Source of the DNA: Streptomyces sp. AC555_RSS877
GTDB lineage: Bacteria > Actinomycetota > Actinomycetes > Streptomycetales > Streptomycetaceae
DNA length: 64,000 nt
Reading direction: 5' to 3'
Assembly (NCBI RefSeq): GCF_019049245.1
Contig: NZ_JAGMUK010000040.1
Location: 430,149 to 494,148 of the forward strand
In this document: piece after piece, positions 25,214-34,000 of the stretch
Numbering within the stretch: position 1 is the stretch's first letter
Layout of the letters: the number at the start of each line of letters is the position of its first letter
Translations under genes and position numbers: made by a program
The notes under the pieces: model-generated
What the model was told of the DNA's origin: nothing
Databases searched by the model: none
The model's input: only the letters and a program-made list of their open reading frames with translations

Positions 25214-27816
25214 GTCGCTGTCCTGTTCCGCTCGCTCCCACGCCCGCGCAGCACGCTGTGCGCCGCCGCCATGCGGGCGACCGGCACGCGGTGCGCGGAG
25301 CAGGAGACGTAGTCCAGTCCCAGGTCGTCGCAGAACGCGATCGACTCGGGGTCCCCGCCGTGCTCACCGCACACGCCGAGCTTGATGTCCGGTCGCACCC
25401 GCCTCGCCCGCTCCACGGCCAGGGCGATCAGCGCGCCGACCCCGTGCGGGTCGAGCCGGGCGAACGGGCTCGCGGTGAGGAACCCGCGCTCCTGGTACGA
25501 GGCGAGCACCTGGCGTTCCACGTCGTCCCGGGAGAAGCCGTAGGTGAGCTGGGTGAGGTCGTTCGTGCCGAAGGAGAAGAACTCGGCGTGCTCGGCGAGT
25601 TCGGCGGCCATGAGGGCGGCCCGCGGAGTCTCGATCATCGTGCCCAACCGGTACGGCACCTCGATGCCGGTACGGGCGGCCACCGTCGCGGCGGCGTCAC
25701 GGACGAAGGCGGCCGCCGCCTCCAGCTCCTCGGGCATGCTGACCAGCGGGATCATCACCTCCAGCTGGGGCCGGACGCCGGTCGCGGCGACATCGGCCCA
25801 GGCGGAGAAGAGCGCTTCGGCCTGCGCCGGGTACAGCCGCTCGTGCAGCAGCGCCAGACGTACGCCGCGCAGCCCGAGCATGGGGTTGGCCTCCCGCAGT
25901 GACGCGGCGCGCTGCTCCGCCGCCGTGTCACCGGCGGCCTCGGCCTCGCCGGGAGCGGGCAGGAACTCGTGCAGCGGCGCGTCCAGCAGGCGCACGGTGA
26001 CCGGGCGGTCGCCGACCGCGGCAAGCAGCGCCTTGAAGTCCTCGTGCTGCGCGTGCTCCAGGGCGAGCAGCGCCTCGTCGCGGGCCTCCGGGTCGGCGGC
26101 CAGGATGACACTGCGGATCAGCGGCAGCCGCTCGCCGAGGAACTGGTGCTCCGTACGGCACAGGCCCACACCCTCCGCGCCGAGGGCGACGGCGGTGTTC
26201 ACCTCCGCCGCGGTGTCGGCGTTGACCCGTACTCCGAGCCGCCGTACGTCGTCGGCCCACTCCAGCAGGGTGGACAGTTCCGGCGGCGGTCCGGCGACGC
26301 TGACGCTCAGCGTTCCGGCGTAGACGGCGCCGGTGCGGCCGTCGAGGGACACCGGGTCGCCCTCGCGCAGAAGCCGGTCCCCGATCCGTACCGTGCCCGC
26401 CGTCCGGTCGACCCGCAGGCCCTCGGCACCGCACACCGCCGGTGTGCCGGCGCCCCGTGCCACCACGGCCGCGTGCGAGGCGATGCCTCCGCTGCCGGTC
26501 AGCACCGCGGTGGCGGCCAGCATGCCGGGGACGTCGGCCGGTGAGGTCTCGTGCATCACCAGGACGGCCCGGGTGCCTTCGGCGGCCAGCTCCAGGGCGC
26601 GTTCGCTGGAGAGCGCGACGACACCGGTCGCGGCGCCCGGGGACGCGGGCAGGCCGCGGACCAGAAGGTCTTCGTCGCCGGTCAGCTTCAGCTGCGGGTG
26701 CAGCAGTTCCTGCACCTGCGCGGGAGAGATCCGCCGTACCGCGTCCTCTTTCTCCAGCGCCCCGTCCCGGGCCAGGTCCGCGGCGAGGCACACCGAGGCG
26801 CGCAGCGGCGGACGGCTCTGCACGGAGGCCGCGAGCAGGGAGATCTCGCCGTCACGCACCTCGAAGTCCACGGACACCGGTGCGTGCAGATGGCGCTCGA
26901 GGGTGAGCAGCGAATGTTCGAGGAGGGTGGTGCCCGCCGTCAGCTTCTTGAGTGGTTCGCCGGTGTGCGGGGGCGGTGCGCTGCGCCGTACGCCCCGGAA
27001 GAACAGTCCTTCGGCCGCGAAACGGCCGGTCTCGGGGTGGCGGCTGACCGCCGTGCCGTAGCCGGAGCGGTCCGAGGGGCCGATGCGCAGCGCCTGTACG
27101 TGCAGGGCGATGCCCAGGTCGGCCGGGAGCTTCTGGGCCCTGCGCGACCTTCGGGCGCGCGGTGAGTCCCAGCGGGCGAGGACCGCCCGGGCGGCCAGGG
27201 CGAGCTGCTCGGCCGGGTCGTCGGGGAAGGGCCGCTCGGCGTGCCGTGCGACCAGGGACAGCAGTGCCTCGACCCGGTCGCGGGGCTCGGGGGCGTCGAG
27301 GAGGGCGTCGTCCAGCACGGCGGCGGGGATGTCGAGGGCGTACTCCGCGATCATCCGGACCGTGGCGGCCCACGCCTCGTACAGTCCCTCCGCGCGGCCG
27401 ATGACGGCGCACAGGTCCCCGGCGTTGCCCGGGGTGGCGCCGAGGCAGGCGAGGTCGGGCGGAAGCCCGGCGACCTCGCCGGGCGCGCTCGCCGACAGCC
27501 GCAGCAGCAGCGGCCGGGCGGCGTCGCCGACCCGGCGTCCCGACAGCTGCTCGACGAGTTCGACGGCCGCCCGCGCGGTGCCGGGCTCGCCCAACGTCTG
27601 CGCGGAGCCCGCGGGCACGGTCAGCCCCGGGACCACCGGCAGCCCGAGGGCCACCAGCCGGTCCATCGCGAGGCCGTGCGCGCCCAGCCCATCGGCGTCC
27701 AGTCCCCGGATCCGTCCCTGGCCGTACGGCACCAGGGTGAGGCCGGGGACCTGCGTCGGCTGGGGGTGGGCCTGCGGCTGGGCGACAGTGCCCGCGGGTC
27801 GGTCGGTGACGCTCAA
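25210..27816 (-). CDS. Pyruvate phosphate dikinase-like protein with eroded ATP-grasp domain
   Basis: 868 residues, full PPDK length. The central swivel domain keeps the phospho-His in GGIASHAAVVARGAGTPAV (about residue 449). The C-terminal PEP/pyruvate barrel is complete: GLCRTEHQF, LDAPLHEFLP, LGTMIETPRAAL, FFSFGTNDLTQLTYGFSRDD and GVCGEHGGDPESI (catalytic Cys near 815). In the N-terminal ATP domain the usual LGGKG, SVRSGAR, NAQGEDV and QTRNGKR motifs are replaced by GLGAHG, LRLSASAP, unrelated sequence and VQSRPPL. So PEP-to-His transfer looks possible but ATP/Pi chemistry does not. A TTG start at 27816 is supported by AAGGAG and by TTGA overlap with the upstream gene. Confidence 0.85.
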   Translation of the reverse strand: MSVTDRPAGTVAQPQAHPQPTQVPGLTLVPYGQGRIRGLDADGLGAHGLAMDRLVALGLPVVPGLTVPAGSAQTLGEPGTARAAVELVEQLSGRRVGDAARPLLLRLSASAPGEVAGLPPDLACLGATPGNAGDLCAVIGRAEGLYEAWAATVRMIAEYALDIPAAVLDDALLDAPEPRDRVEALLSLVARHAERPFPDDPAEQLALAARAVLARWDSPRARRSRRAQKLPADLGIALHVQALRIGPSDRSGYGTAVSRHPETGRFAAEGLFFRGVRRSAPPPHTGEPLKKLTAGTTLLEHSLLTLERHLHAPVSVDFEVRDGEISLLAASVQSRPPLRASVCLAADLARDGALEKEDAVRRISPAQVQELLHPQLKLTGDEDLLVRGLPASPGAATGVVALSSERALELAAEGTRAVLVMHETSPADVPGMLAATAVLTGSGGIASHAAVVARGAGTPAVCGAEGLRVDRTAGTVRIGDRLLREGDPVSLDGRTGAVYAGTLSVSVAGPPPELSTLLEWADDVRRLGVRVNADTAAEVNTAVALGAEGVGLCRTEHQFLGERLPLIRSVILAADPEARDEALLALEHAQHEDFKALLAAVGDRPVTVRLLDAPLHEFLPAPGEAEAAGDTAAEQRAASLREANPMLGLRGVRLALLHERLYPAQAEALFSAWADVAATGVRPQLEVMIPLVSMPEELEAAAAFVRDAAATVAARTGIEVPYRLGTMIETPRAALMAAELAEHAEFFSFGTNDLTQLTYGFSRDDVERQVLASYQERGFLTASPFARLDPHGVGALIALAVERARRVRPDIKLGVCGEHGGDPESIAFCDDLGLDYVSCSAHRVPVARMAAAHSVLRGRGSERNRTAT

Positions 27817-28445
27817 CCTCGGCTCCTTCGAACCAGCTTTTCCTCGAGGGCCTCGTCGTCGGCCCGGCTGATCCCGAGGACCAGCAGCAGTTCCTGGTGC
27901 AGCCGCATCCACACGGTGTGGTACGAGTCGCACAGCGGGGAGGCCAGCCACTGGGCGCCGCCGTCGTCGAACCGGTCGAGCGCCTCCTCCAGGCCGGTGA
28001 AGTACCGGCCGCTGCCCGCGAGCAGCCGTTCCAGCCTGCGCAGCACCGGCTGGATGGCCTCGTGCACGTCCTCCAGCATCTCGCGCACCTCGGCGTCGTA
28101 GACGCTGTCGGTGTGGTCGTTGACGCTGCCGTCCGGGCGGCACTGCCAGGCCGTGCAGACCTCGCGCACCTTCCGGTTGACCGGCAGGAACGCCTCGTAG
28201 ACCGCGTTGATCTGGTCCTGGAGCTCGGAGCCCGCCGGGATGCGCAGCATCTTGGCCGCGGAGGTCTTGGCGTACTCGGTGGGCAGGACCATCGGGCCCT
28301 TCACCATGGCGAGCCCGGCGTCGACCAGGGGGCGGTACCGGTCCTCCGGCACACCGCGCCACATGCCGCGCAGGACGAGGTCGATAACGGCGTCGGTGAG
28401 GGACTTGTCGAGCGTGTCTGTCCGCTCCGCGGCAGCAGAATGCAT
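27813..28445 (-). CDS. Unrecognised 210-residue protein coupled to the PPDK-like gene
   Basis: I do not recognise a family. The sequence is mainly helical and well packed with aromatic residues: a probable early helix (LTDAVIDLVLRGMWRGVP), then GPMVLPTEYAKTSAAKMLRI, a mixed core, and a C-terminal acidic helix pair including SYHTVWMRLHQELLLVLGIS. No signal peptide, no membrane span and no metal-binding cluster; two cysteines at CTAWQC. ATG at 28445 follows AAGAAGG by seven bases. Its stop overlaps the TTG start of the PPDK-like gene (TTGA), so the two proteins are probably made in equal amounts and may form a complex. Confidence 0.8.
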   Translation of the reverse strand: MHSAAAERTDTLDKSLTDAVIDLVLRGMWRGVPEDRYRPLVDAGLAMVKGPMVLPTEYAKTSAAKMLRIPAGSELQDQINAVYEAFLPVNRKVREVCTAWQCRPDGSVNDHTDSVYDAEVREMLEDVHEAIQPVLRRLERLLAGSGRYFTGLEEALDRFDDGGAQWLASPLCDSYHTVWMRLHQELLLVLGISRADDEALEEKLVRRSRG

Positions 28446-28498
28446 CTCCACACCTTCTTGTGGGGCGCGGGCTCAAGCCGCGCGGCGACAGTTGCCGG

Positions 28499-28542
28499 GT
28501 CGCAGGGACTGCGATGGGTGGGACGTCGCAGGGAACCGCGAT
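28499..28542. repeat. Imperfect direct repeat in the promoter region of the PPDK-like operon
   Basis: GTCGCAGGGACTGCGAT (28499) and GTCGCAGGGAACCGCGAT (28525), 26 bp apart, in the 147-bp gap before the minus-strand gene pair. The first copy contains a CGCAG-GGA-CTGCG inverted repeat. Could be a regulator site; otherwise nothing recognisable is in this gap. Confidence 0.35.
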
Positions 28543-28592
28543 CTGTGTTGCCCGGAGGTTACGCCCGAGCGGCCCTGTTAGTGAAGAGGTAC

Positions 28593-29417
28593 TCAAGAAA
28601 CACTTTGCGAGTTCTCCGGTGCCGACAGCGGGGAAGGTGCCCTGCCGCGAGACCGGGCGGCCAGGAACGACTCCATCGCGCCCTGGGCCTGCGCGCCGCC
28701 CGCCAGAGTGGCGATCGAGCGGGCCTCCTCGGCGAGCTGCTTCTCCAGCGGCGCCTCGGCGCCCGCCCGCAGCAACGCCTTCGCGGCCCGCAGTGCGGCA
28801 CCGGAGCCGGCGGCCAGTTCGGCGGCGGCCCGGTACGCCGTGTCGTCCAGCTCGGCATCCTCCACGACCCGGGACACCAGCCCCCACCGCTCGGCGTCCT
28901 CGCCGGTCAGGACCCGGTTGGTGAGGATCAGGTCCGCGGCCCGCCGCGGGCCCAGCAGCCGCTGGAGGATCCACGAGGCGCCGCAGTCCGGGGTGAGCCC
29001 GATCGCCGTGTACGCCAGCCGGAAGCGCGCCGACCGGGACGCCACCACGAGATCGCCCGCCAGGGCCAGCCCGATTCCGCCGCCCGCGGCCGCGCCGCGC
29101 ACGGCCGACACCACGGGTACGGGGAGCTCGTGCAAGGCCAGCACGGCCTCGTGCGCGGCGGAGGCGACCGCGTGCACATAAGAGGCGGTGTCCGCCCCTC
29201 GTCCGGCGAAGGCGCGCAGGTCACCGCCCACGCAGAAGTTCCCGCCCGCCGCCCGCAGCAGCACGGCGCCGCCCGGATCCGCGGCGATGTCGGCGGCCGC
29301 GTCGCGCAGGGCTTCCGCGGTCGGGAGATCCAGGGCGTTTCCACGGCCCGGGTCGTCCAGGAACAGCTCGACGACTCCGTCGGAGTGGCGGACGACCCGG
29401 ACCGGCTGGGTGCTCAT
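28593..29417 (-). CDS. Enoyl-CoA hydratase/isomerase (crotonase family)
   Basis: 274-residue crotonase-fold protein. The oxyanion-hole segments are NFCVGGDLRAFAGRG and VRGAAAGGGIGLALAGDLVVAS. In place of the second catalytic Glu of classical hydratases the region reads AYTAIGLTPDCGASWILQRLLG, with Asp at the position used by PaaG-like isomerases and related enzymes. So isomerase, hydratase or another crotonase reaction are all possible. ATG at 29417 is divergent from the acyl-CoA dehydrogenase at 29634, with two operator-like sites between them. Confidence 0.88.
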   Translation of the reverse strand: MSTQPVRVVRHSDGVVELFLDDPGRGNALDLPTAEALRDAAADIAADPGGAVLLRAAGGNFCVGGDLRAFAGRGADTASYVHAVASAAHEAVLALHELPVPVVSAVRGAAAGGGIGLALAGDLVVASRSARFRLAYTAIGLTPDCGASWILQRLLGPRRAADLILTNRVLTGEDAERWGLVSRVVEDAELDDTAYRAAAELAAGSGAALRAAKALLRAGAEAPLEKQLAEEARSIATLAGGAQAQGAMESFLAARSRGRAPSPLSAPENSQSVS

Positions 29418-29462
29418 CGGAGGTTTCTCCTGTCGTGGAGAACTGCTGGGGAAGGGCGCTCA

Positions 29463-29487
29463 CATACTGGGCCCGCTCTACAGTTTC
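29463..29487. promoter_or_regulatory. Putative operator, CATACT-N13-AGTTTC
   Basis: Half-sites CATACT and AGTTTC with 13-bp spacer GGGCCCGCTCTAC. Forms an imperfect direct repeat with 29560-29584 (97 bp apart) and shares CTCTAMAGTTTC with the site at 1455. Located 46 bp before the enoyl-CoA hydratase start. Confidence 0.5.
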
Positions 29488-29559
29488 GGCAATGGGGTGC
29501 TCTCCGTTCTCGTCGAGTGACCCATGCCGCACAGCATTCTTCGCTCACAAGGTGGGCGA

Positions 29560-29584
29560 GATACTTGACCCGTTGTACAGTTTC
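29560..29584. promoter_or_regulatory. Putative operator overlapping the acyl-CoA dehydrogenase promoter
   Basis: GATACT-N13-AGTTTC, the most symmetric copy of the family: the ten-base arms GATACTTGAC and GTACAGTTTC are related as an inverted repeat around a 5-bp centre. TTGACC inside it resembles a -35 hexamer, so binding would interfere with transcription toward 29634. Confidence 0.5.
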
Positions 29585-29633
29585 GGCGATGCGACGGGCA
29601 CTGGCGCCCGTACGCCTGTCGGCCGGAGGAACC

Positions 29634-30854
29634 ATGCCGATCCAGTTCGATGTCGATCCGTCAGTCGCCCGGCTCGCCGAGGCCACGGCCGAGTTCGTCC
29701 GCGAGGTGGTGATCCCGGCCGAGCGTGAGTGCGGCGGGTCCGTCCATGACGCACCGCAGGCCCTGCGGGAGACCCTGCAGAAAGGGGCCCGTGAGGCGGG
29801 TGTGTTCGCGCCGCACGTCCCGAAGCGGTGGGGCGGACACGGGCTCGACCTGCGCGGGCAGGCGGTGGTGTTCGAAGCCGCCGGGTACTCCGTGCTCGGC
29901 CCGCTGGCGCTGAACTGCGCGTCCCCGGACGAGGGCAACATGCACCTGCTCGAGAAGGTGGCCACCGAGGAGCAGCAGGCCCGCTATCTGCGCCCGCTGG
30001 CCGCCGGCGAGTACCGCTCGTGCTTCGCGATGACCGAACCGGCGCCGGGCGCCGGCTCCGATCCCCGCGCGCTGCGGACCACTGCGGTACGGGTCCCCGG
30101 CGGCTGGCGCATCGACGGGCGCAAGTGGTTCATCACCGGGGCCAGCGGCGCCGACTTCGCCATCGTGATGGCCCGCACCGACGGCAGCCCCGGCGGCTCG
30201 GGCGGCGCCACCATGTTCCTCGTCGACGCCGGCAACCCGGGCATGCGGATCGTCCGGAACATCCACACGCTGGACGAGAGCCTCTTCGCCGGGCACAGCG
30301 AGGTGGTGTTCGAGGAATGCGTGGTGGGCGAGGACCAGGTCCTCGGCCAGGTGCACCGGGGCTTCGAGAACGCGCAGGTCCGCCTCGGTCCCGCCCGGCT
30401 GACGCACTGCATGCGCTGGCTCGGCGCCGCGACCCGCGCCCGGGACGTCGCCCTGGAGCGCGCCGGGACCCGCGAGGCCTTCGGTTCACTGCTGGGGGAT
30501 CTCGGCATGGTGCAGCAGATGGTGGCCGACTCCGAGATCGACATCGAGGCGAGCCGCGCGCTGATCCTGCGTACCGCCTGGGAGCTGGACAACGGCTCGG
30601 CGAGTGCCGCGCAGTTCTCCTCGGTGTCGAAGGTCTTCGTGGCGGAGGCGGTGGGCCGGATCGTCGACCGGGCGGTGCAGATCTGCGGCGCGCTGGGCAT
30701 CTCGGCCGAGGACGCCCCGCTGGCGCGACTGATCCGGGAGGTGCGGCCGTTCCGGATCTATGACGGCCCGTCCGAGACCCATCGCTTCGCCATCGCGCGC
30801 CGTGCGGTGAAGCCGTACCGTCGGCCGCGTCCGGCCGGAACCGCCGGCTCCTGA
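29634..30854 (+). CDS. Acyl-CoA dehydrogenase
   Basis: 406-residue acyl-CoA dehydrogenase, FadE-like. Features are CFAMTEPAPGAGSDPRALRT (flavin/substrate binding), WFITGASGADFAIVMARTDG, and the C-terminal segment QICGALGISAEDAPLARLIREVRPFRIYDGPSETHR. ATG at 29634 has GGAGG upstream. The protein differs clearly from the other dehydrogenase at 24083, so they could be two subunits or two steps. Followed after 170 bp by icmF on the same strand. Confidence 0.92.
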   Translation: MPIQFDVDPSVARLAEATAEFVREVVIPAERECGGSVHDAPQALRETLQKGAREAGVFAPHVPKRWGGHGLDLRGQAVVFEAAGYSVLGPLALNCASPDEGNMHLLEKVATEEQQARYLRPLAAGEYRSCFAMTEPAPGAGSDPRALRTTAVRVPGGWRIDGRKWFITGASGADFAIVMARTDGSPGGSGGATMFLVDAGNPGMRIVRNIHTLDESLFAGHSEVVFEECVVGEDQVLGQVHRGFENAQVRLGPARLTHCMRWLGAATRARDVALERAGTREAFGSLLGDLGMVQQMVADSEIDIEASRALILRTAWELDNGSASAAQFSSVSKVFVAEAVGRIVDRAVQICGALGISAEDAPLARLIREVRPFRIYDGPSETHRFAIARRAVKPYRRPRPAGTAGS

Positions 30855-30891
30855 CGGAGCGTCAGTGGTCGGTCCCGCCCTTGTTTCTTGT

Positions 30892-30913
30892 CATTGACTA
30901 CAGCCAGTCGATG
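30892..30913. promoter_or_regulatory. Imperfect palindrome upstream of icmF
   Basis: CATTGACT-ACAGCC-AGTCGATG, arms matching at 7 of 8 positions. TTGACT could also serve as a -35. It sits just before the two large palindromes at 30927-30969. Confidence 0.35.
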
Positions 30914-30926
30914 AGAAAGCGGCCGA

Positions 30927-30969
30927 ATTACTAGGACGTCCTAGTAATTTACTAGGACGTCCTAGTAAT
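30927..30969. promoter_or_regulatory. Two tandem perfect palindromes upstream of icmF
   Basis: The 20-bp perfect palindrome TTACTAGGACGTCCTAGTAA occurs at 30928-30947 and again at 30949-30968, with a period of 21 bp (two helical turns). They lie 56-98 bp before the icmF GTG, in an A/T-rich island. The same-face spacing is what cooperative dimer binding by a TetR-, MarR- or GntR-type repressor would need. No further copies were noticed in the window. Confidence 0.7.
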
Positions 30970-31024
30970 CTCAGCCCCCCACCCGTCGCCCGTCCCCACG
31001 GGCAGGCCGTCCGGAGAACACACC

Positions 31025-34000
31025 GTGAGCGATGGCACCAGCACACCGCAGCTCCACCAAGCGCAGCACCCGGTGCGCCTCGTCACCGCGTCCAGCCTCT
31101 TCGACGGCCACGACGCCTCGATCAACATCATGCGGCGCATCCTCCAGGCGCAGGGGGCCGAGGTCATCCACCTCGGCCACAACCGCTCGGTGGGCGAGGT
31201 CGTCGACGCCGCGCTGGAGGAGGACGTCCAGGGCGTGGCCGTCAGCTCCTACCAGGGCGGCCATGTCGAGTACTTCGAATACCTCGCCGAACTCCTCCGC
31301 GAACGCGGGGCCGGTCATGTGAAGGTCTTCGGCGGCGGGGGAGGGGTGATCGTCCCCGAGGAGATCCAGCGGCTCGCCGACGCCGGAGTGCGCATCTTCT
31401 CCCCGGAGGACGGGCAGCGCCTCGGCCTCACCGGCATGATCAACACCATCATCAGGGAGTGCGACTCGGCGCCCTGGCAGGATGCCCCCGCCCAGCTCAC
31501 CGCCGTACTCGCCGGTGAACGCCCCGCACTCGCCCGGCTGCTCAGCGCCCTGCAGACGGCCACCGTCCCGGACGAGGACCTTGCCGCGCTCCGCCGCGCC
31601 GCGGCCGCCCGCTCCGTACCCGTCCTCGGCATCACCGGCACCGGCGGCGCGGGCAAGTCCTCCCTCACCGACGAACTCGTACGGCGGCTGCGCGTCGACC
31701 AGCAGGACAAGCTGCGCGTGGCCGTGCTCGCCGTCGACCCCACCCGGCGGCGCGGCGGCGGCGCCCTGCTCGGCGACCGGATCCGGATGAACAGCCTCGA
31801 CGGCGAACGGGTCTTCTTCCGGTCCCTGGCCACCCGCGGCCACCACGAACTCCCCGAAGGCCTCACCGACTCCATCGCCGCCTGCAAGGCCGCCGGATAC
31901 GACCTGGTGATCGTGGAAACCCCCGGCATCGGCCAGGGCGACGCCGCCATCGCCCCCTACTCCGACGTCTCGCTGTACGTCATGACACCCGAGTTCGGCG
32001 CCGCCTCCCAGCTCGAGAAGATCGACATGCTGGACTTCGCCGACGTCGTCGCCATCAACAAGTTCGAACGGCGCGGCGCGGCGGACGCGATGCGCGACGT
32101 GGGCCGCCAACTGGTGCGCAACCGCGAGGCGTTCGGCTCACGTCCCGAGGACATGCCGGTCTACGGCACCAGCGCCGCCACCTTCAACGACGACGGCGTC
32201 ACCGCCCTGTACCAGCACCTCCTTGGACTGCTCACCGAACACGGCCTGCCGGCCGGCCCCGGCACCCTCCCGGTGTCCACCGTGCGGCACTCCAGCGGCG
32301 CTGCGCAGATCGTGCCCACCACCCGGGTGCGCTACCTCGCCGAGATCGCCGAGACCGTACGCGGCTACCACGCCGACACGGCCACGCAGGCCGACGCCGC
32401 CCGGCGCGTCCAGCGGCTGACCGCCGTACGGGACGAACTGGCCGCCGTCGAAGCACCCACCGCGGACGTCGAGAAACTGCTCGCCGACGCCGAGGACGGT
32501 CTCCACGCGTCAGCGCGGAACCTCCTGGCGGACTGGCCGGAGACGGTGCAGGCGTACTCGGGCGAGGAACTGGTCACCGTCACCCGCGGCCGCGAGCAGC
32601 GCACCGCACTGGTCCGTGAGTCGCTGTCCGGCAACCTCGTGCCCCGGGTCGCCCTGCCCCGATACGTGGACCACGGCGAACTGCTGCGCTTCCTGCGCGC
32701 GGAGAACCTGCCCGGCCGCTTCCCGTTCACCGCGGGCGTGTTCCCGTTCAAGCGCGAGGGCGAGGACCCGGCGCGGATGTTCGCCGGCGAGGGCGACCCC
32801 CAGCGCACCAACCGCCGCTTCCGCTATCTGTCCAAGGACAGCGAGGCCACCCGGCTGTCCACCGCCTTCGACTCCGTCACCCTCTACGGCCACGACCCCG
32901 CCCTGCGCCCCGACATCTACGGCAAGGTCGGCACCTCGGGCGTCTCCGTGGCCACCCTCGACGACATGAAGGCGCTCTACGAGGGCTTCGACCTCACGTC
33001 CCCCACCACCTCGGTCTCCATGACCATCAACGGCCCGGCGCCCACCGTCCTGGCCTTCTTCCTCAACACGGCCATCGACCAGCGGCTCGACGCCTTCACC
33101 GCCGAACACGGCCGCGAACCGACCGCCGAGGAGAGCCGGGAGATCCGGTCCTACGTCCTGCAGAACACCCGGGGCACGGTCCAGGCCGACATCCTCAAGG
33201 AGGACCAGGGCCAGAACACCTGCCTGTTCTCCACCGAGTTCAGCCTGCGGATGATGGCCGACATCCAGGAGTGGTTCATCGAGCAGGGAGTGCGCAACTT
33301 CTACTCGGTGTCCATCTCCGGCTACCACATCGCCGAGGCCGGCGCGAACCCCATCAGCCAGCTCGCCTTCACCCTCACCAACGGCTTCACCTACGTCGAG
33401 GCGTACCTCGCCCGCGGCATGTCCGTCGACGACTTCGCGCCCAACCTGTCCTTCTTCTTCTCCAACGGCATGGACCCCGAGTACACCGTGCTCGGCCGGG
33501 TCGCCCGCCGCATCTGGGCGGTCGCCATGCGCGAGAAGTACGGGGCCGGGGAGCGCAGCCAGAAACTCAAGTACCACGTCCAGACCTCGGGCCGCTCCCT
33601 GCACGCCCAGGAGATGGACTTCAACGACATCCGCACCACCCTGCAGGCACTCATCGCGATCTACGACAACTGCAACAGCCTGCACACCAACGCCTACGAC
33701 GAGGCCGTCACCACCCCCACCGAGGACTCCGTCCGCCGGGCCCTCGCCATCCAGCTCATCATCAACCGCGAGTGGGGTCTGGCGATGAACGAGAACCCGC
33801 TCCAGGGCTCGTACATCATCGACGAACTCACCGACCTCGTCGAAGAGGCCGTACTGACCGAGTTCGAGCGGATCAGCGAGCGCGGCGGAGTCCTCGGTGC
33901 CATGGAGACCGGCTACCAGCGCGGCCGCATTCAGGACGAGTCGATGCTCTACGAGCAGCGCAAGCACGACGGCACGCTGCCGATCATCGGCGTCAACACC

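Noticed and set aside
29463..29584. Insertion-sequence terminal repeats
   Set aside because: The two copies are direct, not inverted relative to each other, 97 bp apart, with no transposase; operator sites explain them better.
27897..29633. N-terminal extension of the acyl-CoA dehydrogenase frame upstream of 29634
   Set aside because: The first 580 codons are antisense to the hydratase and the unknown gene, and the true start has a GGAGG site and family-typical N-terminus.
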